Shown here in pieces: positions 57,597 through 64,000 of a stretch of 64,000 nt of DNA. This DNA is from Vandiemenella viatica (taxonomy: Eukaryota > Arthropoda > Insecta > Orthoptera > Morabidae). Below the pieces are notes generated by a model. It saw only the letters and a list, made by a program, of their open reading frames with translations. It did not search any database and had not been told where the DNA came from. The DNA is taken from assembly GCA_031002005.1 (NCBI GenBank), contig CM061919.1, forward strand, positions 36,235,088 through 36,299,087. Reading direction: 5' to 3'. Position 1 is the first letter of the stretch. Every line of letters begins with the position of its first letter. Both the position numbers and the translations under genes were made by a program.

Positions 57597-58400
57597 CAGC
57601 AATCTACCCAATCCCAATCCACACTTCCTTCAATAGACATTCTTGCAGAAAGGAAACCAGATGGGACACTCGTACACTGTGTGTACAGAAAGCCTATGCA
57701 CACGGTCCTGTACTTTAACGCACGTATCCATCACCACCCAGCACAATGCAATATGGTGCTCACCACGCTGGTACACAGGGTGTGAGCGATATGTGATGTA
57801 GACAGTGTGCCCGGCGAAGTTAACCATCTATGGCGGACATTCAGAAACAACAGGTACTCCAAGCAACAGATAAGACTGGCATTCCGAGAACAGAGACGCA
57901 GGCTTAATAACACCGAGAAAGAGCCACATGATCGCCTAGCCTTCTTCAATACTCTGGTGCTGCAAAAATGAGAATTGGAAGAGTTCTGGCTAAAAACAGG
58001 ATTAAGACCATCTTCCTACTACCACCGAAGCTAAAGAACATCTTGTGCTCCTCCAAGGGCACTCCAAACACCGGGAGTTTATAGCTTTCCATGTGAATGC
58101 GGAAAGAGATACATTGGCCAGATGGTACGGTACATTAACTTGTGTAGTGTGGAACACGGCCGACACGTACGTCTGGGGCAGAGTGAAAAATCTGCGGTGA
58201 CGGAACACAGCCTGGAACAGGGCCATTGCTTCGATTTTGAAAACATTAGGATATTGGCACATACCAGAAACTTCTAGGACAGTATTCTTACACAAGCAGT
58301 TGAAAATCGCACTACGCCCAATCTCATCAACTGGGGTTATGGATAAGTGAAGCTTTGGCGCCTGTCATTAATGCAGTACATCTTCAGCATGCTGAAGCGC
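57597..58400 (+). pseudogene. PLE RT C-terminus and GIY-YIG, frameshifted
   Basis: Contains ILAERKPDGTLVHCVYRKPMH, then HHPAQCNMVLTTLVHRV, and in shifted frames an EFIAFHVNAERDTLARWYG segment where GVYSFPCECGKRYIGQM would be expected, followed by the conserved tail (NTAWNRAIASILK in the wrong frame). The 3' untranslated region runs to the hammerhead-like hairpin at 58562-58602. Many indels. Confidence 0.7.
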
Positions 58401-58689
58401 ACAGCATGGCAGCCACAGACCAACTGAACCCACGCCTACCTCCTATCGGCGCTACCCTCACCCCACCTCCTCGGCATTGACCGAGTCAGCCAACCAGCTG
58501 CGCGCACGTCAACCACGCGCGCCTTCGGAGGCTATAAGAGCGCAGACCCGGCATTTGACCAGAAGATGGCAATGGAGTTTCAGTTTGCCGAAATATTGTG
58601 TGGAAACACCTTGATTACTCAGCTAGTCTCTCGAGAAGACTACATCAATTCTGAATGCCGAGAAAATCTTCTTTCTTATGTAACACATC

Positions 58690-59562
58690 TCTATGGGGAG
58701 GAAATTTATCGTTGAGTTAAGTAACAGCAGAAACTGTGCAAGAAGAAATCCCGTCTTTTTAGTACGCTCGCTTTTCTGATGCAGGGATCAGGATATCTTA
58801 CCAAAGTTTGCTGAGAATCGGCATGTGATTGATTTTTCATCTGCGAAGAAGATTCTGCGGCGGGCCAGTCTGGCACTTATGAGAGAGAGGATTCAGTACA
58901 CCAGATGTGAATTAGACTACGTCTCTCAAGTACTGCTAGCTGCCATCTGTTCCTGCTAACAGCCTGCACTGGGATGCCTGGGATTGATAACTTAGATACC
59001 TGCACGGTTGCAGAAAGTCTCAGAGTTCAACACCGCATACAGCAAAACAATGTGGCAAGTTCTTCCGACTTGCCCGCAGCACAAATGGCTTGTCGGAACC
59101 TAACAGTAAAACAGTCATTAATCTAAGTGTTGAGGAAATTGATGCTGACACCACATCGGTGCTATCCAAAGAGCTTAACTTCACTCCAGTACCGAGGTCC
59201 ATACCGTATAAGGAAATTCTTACTGGAGTTGAGCGGCCATCCGTGGTTTGCCTACAGAGGCGGCAGATGCAATGAGGCATGACACCTGCCATATTTTATG
59301 CAAAGCAAAGCCGCCGCAGTGCAAAGGAATGCCGACGCGGTCCAAAATCTCAGCCGCTGAATGAAGGGCACTTGGAGTACTACGGAACAACAAAGACATT
59401 ATTGTGTTGCCGGCTGATAAGGGAAACGCCTCTATAGTGGAATATCAACGAAAGGTGGAAGATCTCCTGATGGACGAATCCTACCGCAAGCTTCCACGAG
59501 ACCCAATCAATGCTGTGGCAAGGAAGACGACAGTTCTACTAAAGTATTCGGGTATGGCTGAG
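58690..59562 (+). pseudogene. PLE N-terminal region, second copy
   Basis: Broken frames contain GRKFIVELSNS, IDFSSAKKILRRASLALMRERIQYTR and later IIVLPADKGNASIVEYQRKVEDLLMDESYRKL. The last is the PADKGN motif found at the same position in the PLE at 35280. The copy stops abruptly at 59562, where A/T-rich retrotransposon-like sequence begins. Placed directly after the end of the preceding PLE segment, it gives a tandem arrangement. Confidence 0.75.
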
Positions 59563-60430
59563 GATATTTTATTTTTTATTTATTTTGTTACAACTTTCTA
59601 CAGCCTAAAATCTAGTATCTAAATTAGGCCATATTTACAATCAGAATATGGTTAAGTTCTTACATAGATTTCTGCTACCTAGTGAAATCAAATGAATAGT
59701 TATTTACAGTTAGAGTACTGTTGTAAGTATAGGCGTTTTATTACAAAAACTTAAGTACTTGACTACATGCAGGTTAAATTTAAATAAAATAAAACATTAT
59801 AACAACAATGAAATAATACATAATAATAACATAACCCCTTAATTAACCCACCACCACTATTTTCTTACAAATTATACTACGCTACTGCTAACTACGGTAT
59901 GAAAGTCAGTTTCTTAGAAACAGATCTTCAGCAGGATCCACATCCTCCGGAATTCCTTGAGGACTGGCCCATCAGATGCGATTTCTGGAATGACCAGGAC
60001 CATCCAGGCTCTTCAGAGGGGTCGCCACTGTCTTCTGGTGGCTGCGAACCCAACTCCTAATTGGGTCAATACGGTGCTGAGGAGGTGTATTACATCTCCT
60101 TTGTTCCATCAATTTACAGTTTATTTCTTCCAGTATAATTTCTTTTATATCTTATGAAAGAAACTTAATTTGCGAAGGGAACTAAGTTAATAGCCGTCTC
60201 TTTTCCATTTTGCTGCAACATCTTTTTTTAGTGATTAAAATAAACAATAATAAAAATCACCCTACATCATGCCATGCAACACTTGGCAGTCAATGGTTGA
60301 GCAACTTAGTATTCGTTATATATTCCTGCTGATGTGGTGATGCTTTGTCAGGCCACATACCATACACGACTACGACTTGAATGCAGCGAAATGTTAAGGA
60401 GAGCGAAGTCTTTAACTATTGATTACTATT
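59563..60430. other. AT-rich interval, probable LINE 3' debris
   Basis: It starts with a TTTATTTATTTTG-type stretch that on the minus strand would be an A-rich LINE tail. A segment at 59940-60090 has weak coding character on either strand but no recognised motif. Confidence 0.35.
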
Positions 60431-60898
60431 ACGTTTTGTCATATAACAAATAATCTCTCTTTTTTTTTTCTTCTTCTTCTCTTCTTCTTCTTCTTCTGGT
60501 CCCTATCCGTTCCGGATGTCGGAAACCATCTTGGCTGTCTCGTGCCATCTGGTTGATGCTCAGATTAACTCCGTAGTTGTCTTGGAGGTCCATATTCTTA
60601 GATTTTTTAACCAAGAAGTTCTTCTTCTACCAGCACTTCTTTTTCCTGGTATTTTCCCCTGGAGAACAGATTGTAGGAGTTCATAATGGTTATTATTCCT
60701 CAAGATGTCACCAAGGTACTGAAGCTTTCATGTTTTTATGGTGGTCAGTATTTCCAGGTCTTTTTTCTTTTTGCGGAGCACTTCAGCATTTGTGGTGTGG
60801 TCTGTCCACGGTATTCTCAACAGTCTTTGATATAACCACATTTCAAAAGCTTCTAGCCTTTTACTGATAGCTTCTTGTAATGTCCACGTTTCAATGCC

Positions 60899-62056
60899 CT
60901 ACTGGAGGACAGAGAACACATAGCACCGCATGAGAATCAGCTTCGTCGTAACTGATACACTATGACTTTTAAAAAGGTTATTCATTTTATTGAAAGTGGC
61001 CCTGGCTTTACCAATACATGACTTTATTTCATCAGATGGATCCCATTGGCTGTTTACTGTGGTGCCAAGATACGTATACCTTATAAATGAATGCAATTTT
61101 TCTGGGCGTTTTTTATTTATAAACGTTTCTTGGGAAACAAACCAAGTAATATTATTATTGATGCACAATATTTCGGCAACTTTATTCTCAAGGCAGACTT
61201 CAAGGCTTACAACTGCACCTGAAGATGGCGACGGAGAATAGAGTCGCCAAAATATTGTGCATCAATCACAATATTACTCAGTTTGTTTCCCGAGAAACGT
61301 TTATAAATACATATACCTTGACACACATTCTATGATCTTCTGGTTAATCATAATATGGCATTGGGAGTTGTTGTTTTTTTTCCAATGACCATTACTTTTT
61401 TCTTATTTATATCAGTGTCAATTCCGTATTCATGGCTGCATTGAGATACTCTATCTATAAGATATTGCAAGCTTTCCTGACTGTCTGTGTCATCTGCGTA
61501 GTGAACATTGTTTATCCAGTTTCCATTCAACAGCACTCTATCTGCACATCACTCAATGCCTCCCTAAAGATATACTCTGAGTAGATATTAAATAATAAGA
61601 GGGACAGGATACAACCTTGTCTTACACCATGAAGAATTTTTACTTCATCCGTATTTTCTCCCTTCAGTCTCACATGAGCAGACTGGTTCCAGTACAGGTT
61701 AACAATAATTCTGAGGTCTTTATCATCCAAGCCAATACTTTTTAAAATTTCTATCATTTTCTGATGCTTTACCCTGTCAAAGGCCTCCTGATAATCTATT
61801 AAACAAGCATAGACATCACAATTTTTATCTCTGCAGCGCTGAAATAGTGCTTGGATTCTAAACAGAGCTTCTCGTGTTCCAACTGCATTTCTGAATCCAA
61901 ACTGTGTAGGTGATACATAGTATTCACAGTATCCTTCAGAAAAAGATTTAATGTGTGGCTCATAAGGCTGATCGTTCTGTAGTCACCACATGACTTAGCT
62001 CCGTTTTTTTTTTTTTTTTTTTTTTTTTGGTAACGTAATAAACTGATCTGAGCCAA
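60899..62056 (-). pseudogene. RTE-like LINE reverse transcriptase pieces
   Basis: Fragments in different frames: 61799-62056 (finger domain start), 61527-61757 (palm with VRQGC), 61348-61536 (YADD catalytic site intact), 60899-61168 (post-catalytic YLGT region) and 60429-60614 (C-terminus). The order and spacing agree with one RT gene of the insect 'endonuclease-reverse transcriptase' type. Endonuclease is absent by 5' truncation. Stops and frameshifts separate all pieces, so it is inactive. Confidence 0.75.
61115..61308. mobile_element. 194-bp PLE-derived foldback
   Basis: The ends ATTTATAAACGTTTCT and AGAAACGTTTATAAAT are reverse complements, and the arms (about 85 bp each) contain the PLE tail and the GAAATATTGTGCAT motif in both orientations. 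The centre has CTGAAGATGGCGAC with GTCGCC pairing. It sits inside the RTE-like LINE. The palindromic ends make a TSD hard to define. Confidence 0.8.
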
Positions 62057-62234
62057 TCTTGAGGAATTCTGCCAGAGTTGTAGATGTCATTGAACACTAT
62101 GAACTAAATTACTCTACTGCTAATTACAGATACTATAATAATTGTCGGACCAGTGTTTGAGGAGTGACCTCCAACAGAAAACGATGTCCTCCGGAAAACA
62201 CGGCTTCCAGTTGTTGATATTGTTAGGGTTTTAG

Positions 62235-62950
62235 GGTGCGTCAACATCTAGGTTATTAGCGCCCTAACTAAAACCTGGTTTAAAAGCGTGGTTTCATACT
62301 AGAATACCATTTGTGTAGCCGACTGTGACTTGGTCAGCCACGCAGAAGGAAAAGGAAACTAAAATATTAAAACAGCAACAGAAATACCGCCCGCATGGCT
62401 GACTGTAAAGGGATCGGCCATACAGACGGGAAAAATAACAAGACTAAAATACTGACAGAAATGCCAACTTCATGGCTGGCTACAAAGAGGTCGGACATAC
62501 AGACAGCTAAAAAGGGTACTAAAACAGTCGCTGCAAAATGGTCATAAAAAATTAAAGACAAAAAATAACTGGTCCACTGTAAAAAGGCTAACCACGTTAA
62601 ATGATAAAGCAAACTCCTTGGCCAGCTGTAAAGGGGCGAGCCAGACAGAATTAAAATCAAAACATCACAGAATACACTAAAAATTGGAAGAACTAAAAAC
62701 ACAATACTTGGGTTAGTGGTTGTAGAGGGACCACCAAACCATACTGTTGTTGCTGTTGTTCCTTTGGGTGCATCTACAATGGAGTCATTAGCGCCCTATT
62801 ACCAGCTATCACCGTGGATTAAGAAAGTACTAAAATACTGTCTGCATGGTCGACTCTAAAGGGGTCAGCCGTACAGACAGCAAATAAAATAAGTCATAAA
62901 ATGAGACGTGGCTTTAACGTGACCACCTGGTCTTAAAACCATACAACACC
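62235..62950. repeat. Degenerate short interspersed units (hairpin-like), at least six copies
   Basis: Copies of a unit of roughly 30 bp, such as GGCTGACTGTAAAGGGATCGGCC at 62397 and GTCGACTCTAAAGGGGTCAGCC at 62849, recur at about 62317, 62397, 62473, 62571, 62618 and 62849. Each can pair GGCYGA with TCRGCC-like ends. No reading frame of interest. The family is unknown to me. Confidence 0.55.
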
Positions 62951-63039
62951 TCAAAGGTGTGACAGAACAGAAACATTTTATAAGAAAACCATATTTTTGT
63001 GGCATGAGATTAAACAAAAATCAATAAATGAATGTAATC

Positions 63040-64000
63040 TTTCTCGGCGTTGTTTATTTATAAACGTTTCTCGGGAAACAAACCGAGTGATGTTGTTATT
63101 AATGCACAATATTTCGGCGACTTTATTCTCCGTCGCCATCTTCAGGTGCAGTTGCAAGTCTTGAAGTCTGCCTTGAAGTCAGCCTTGAGCGTGTTGTTTG
63201 TAAACTGGCATGGCAACGACAGATGTTGTTATGTTGCCTAGCAGCATCTCAGATGTCATTAGACGCCCGCGGAACACAAAAAGCAGAGCGTTGGTGATGA
63301 GCAGCCTCAATTACAGGAATCCATGCATCACTTATCTGGAATCCACAATCCCTGTTTACCAAATCAGACGCGAGGCGAATTTCAAATGCTTCTTTAATGA
63401 CGCTGTCCCAGAAGCCTCTCGCATCGAAACCATGTCCTTCTGTCAAACTATGTTCCGCCACTGCTGATTTATCTTTTTGCTCCAGGCGAACATGTCGGGC
63501 GTGTTCCAAACAATGTTGTTGTACGCACCGTATGGTCTGACCGATGTATTTCTTTCCACATTCACACGGGATGCAGTAAACTCCGGGTGTACGCAGGGCA
63601 ATGTCATCTTTTGGAGAGCGCAAAATGTTTCTCAATTTTGGTGGTGGCAGAAAAATGGTCTTAATGCCATTTCTTGCCAGGACTCTTCCGACCCTAGATG
63701 TTGTGGCACCAGAGTACGGCAAGAAGGCTAATTTATCGTGTGGACCATTATCGTGTTTATTTGGCCTACGATTCATTTCCCGGAATGCCAACTGTATCTG
63801 ATGTTCGTTGCATCCATTCTTTCTGAAGGTATCACGGAGATGTTTTAACTCACTAGGAAGGCTGTCTTTATCAAATATTCCCCGCGCTCTGTGGACAAGA
63901 GTAGTTAGTACTGTATTGCGCTGTGCAGGGTGATGATAACTGTGCGCGTTTAGGTAAAGGTCTGTATGCATTGGCTTCCTATACACCGTGTGTCCCAAAG
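63040..64000 (-). mobile_element. PLE 3' part, running off the window
   Basis: The element ends at about 63040 (CTTTCTCGGCGTTG then TTTATAAACGTTTCTCGGG). The hammerhead-like stem-loop CTGAAGA, GGCGAC/GTCGCC, GAAATATTGTGCAT is at 63105-63148 (complement). Coding sequence begins at 63249 and is open to the window edge. The 5' part lies beyond 64000. Confidence 0.9.
63249..63998 (-). CDS. PLE RT C-terminus with GIY-YIG endonuclease (partial, open)
   Basis: A 249-residue open frame continuing past the window. Residues 1-60 are the RT thumb end (VYRKPMHTDLYLNAHSYHHP, then LVHRARGIFDKDSLP). Around residue 95-130 comes GRVLARNGIKTIFLPPPKLR. Around 140-160 is the GIY-YIG core GVYCIPCECGKKYIGQT, then HARHVRL, the EHSLTEGHGFD block with the likely catalytic glutamate, and DCGFQISDAWIPVI. 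Here the whole nuclease domain is uninterrupted. GIY-YIG nicks the target for primed reverse transcription in PLEs. This is the most intact nuclease domain in the window; whether the RT upstream is intact is not visible. Confidence 0.9.
   Translation of the reverse strand: MGHTVYRKPMHTDLYLNAHSYHHPAQRNTVLTTLVHRARGIFDKDSLPSELKHLRDTFRKNGCNEHQIQLAFREMNRRPNKHDNGPHDKLAFLPYSGATTSRVGRVLARNGIKTIFLPPPKLRNILRSPKDDIALRTPGVYCIPCECGKKYIGQTIRCVQQHCLEHARHVRLEQKDKSAVAEHSLTEGHGFDARGFWDSVIKEAFEIRLASDLVNRDCGFQISDAWIPVIEAAHHQRSAFCVPRASNDI

Larger units (their letters stand above)
56165..59562 (+). mobile_element. Rearranged PLE: inverted 5' segment, 3' segment, then a second 5' segment
   Basis: 56170-57590 is minus oriented and carries the N-terminal part and RT up to RFPFLDI. 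57597-58680 is plus oriented and carries on from PSIDILAERKPDG to the GIY-YIG region and PLE terminus. 58690-59562 is plus oriented again and starts a second copy from its N-terminal end. All three belong to one PLE family. Confidence 0.75.
60440..62110 (-). mobile_element. RTE-like LINE, 5'-truncated, GAA-type tail
   Basis: The minus-strand RT has GAKSCGDYRTISLMSH, an EAFDRVKHQKMIEILK segment, LYWNQSAHVRLKGE, HGVRQGCILSLLLFN, NVHYADDTDSQESLQ, IRYTYLGTTVNSQWDPSDEIK and a C-terminal NYGVNLSINQMARDSQDG. The 3' end is a GAA repeat region (60460-60500). It is interrupted by a 194-bp foldback (61115-61308) and by a 25-nt A-run expansion at the PKK codons (62005-62028 on the plus strand reads T). 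Broken in several frames. Confidence 0.8.

Overview
This is an animal nuclear window made almost entirely of nested and decayed transposable elements. The element mix is non-LTR retrotransposons with R1-like, CR1/L2-like and RTE-like reverse transcriptases, Ty3/Gypsy, Penelope-like elements (PLEs) with GIY-YIG endonuclease, mariner, Helitron, piggyBac, hAT, and tRNA-derived SINEs. Together with AT-rich intergenic DNA this suggests an arthropod, most likely a large-genome insect such as a polyneopteran. I infer this from repeat style only and cannot name a species. There is one convincing host gene fragment, an internal exon of a sideroflexin-1/3 homologue on the minus strand at 38608-38792, with good splice sites on both sides.

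Layout. 1-2.7 kb: decayed Gypsy (+) carrying a SINE (244-496) and a transposase relic. 3.5-5.3 kb: two mirrored relics of a Helitron PIF1-type helicase. 5.9-8.3 kb: mariner relic (-) split by a non-autonomous Helitron (5974-7654). 9512-10688: a near-perfect PLE-derived palindrome with a 14-bp target-site duplication (TSD). 11.4-22.3 kb: a four-element nest. A CR1/L2-like LINE (-) contains an intact mariner (12219-13481) and an R1-like LINE (13547-22100, 14-bp TSD), and the R1-like ORF1 is in turn split by a Helitron (17703-20505). 22.7-24.2 kb: SINE, a 126-bp PLE mini-element with TSD, and an unknown broken ORF. 25058-33059: a Gypsy element (-) with both LTRs, whose integrase is split by a 624-bp LTR-like insertion. 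33824-38545: a PLE inverted dimer with a 15-bp TSD, carrying a SINE and a LINE, lying 47 bp from the sideroflexin exon. 39-41.4 kb: LINE relic and piggyBac relic. 41.4-44.4 kb: PLE with long inverted terminal repeats. 44.4-46.3 kb: LINE endonuclease relic and hAT relic. 46.7-48.5 kb: CR1-like LINE (+) with a mariner relic. 49.6-50.6 kb: PLE end. 50.6-56.1 kb: CR1-like LINE (-) whose ORF1 has a PHD finger, interrupted by another LINE and by a solo LTR. 56.2-59.6 kb: rearranged PLE. 60.4-62.1 kb: RTE-like LINE (-) with a 194-bp PLE foldback. 62.2-62.95 kb: short degenerate hairpin-like repeats. 63.0-64.0 kb: PLE with an open GIY-YIG reading frame running off the window.

These genes do not form an operon or pathway. 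The logic of the window is stratigraphic: precise TSDs and reading frames that become continuous across insertion sites give the order in which elements arrived. The most notable shared feature is a stem-loop resembling a hammerhead-ribozyme core at the ends of many PLE copies, with base pairs that vary in compensating ways between copies. It recurs in full-length elements, palindromes and tiny TSD-flanked elements.
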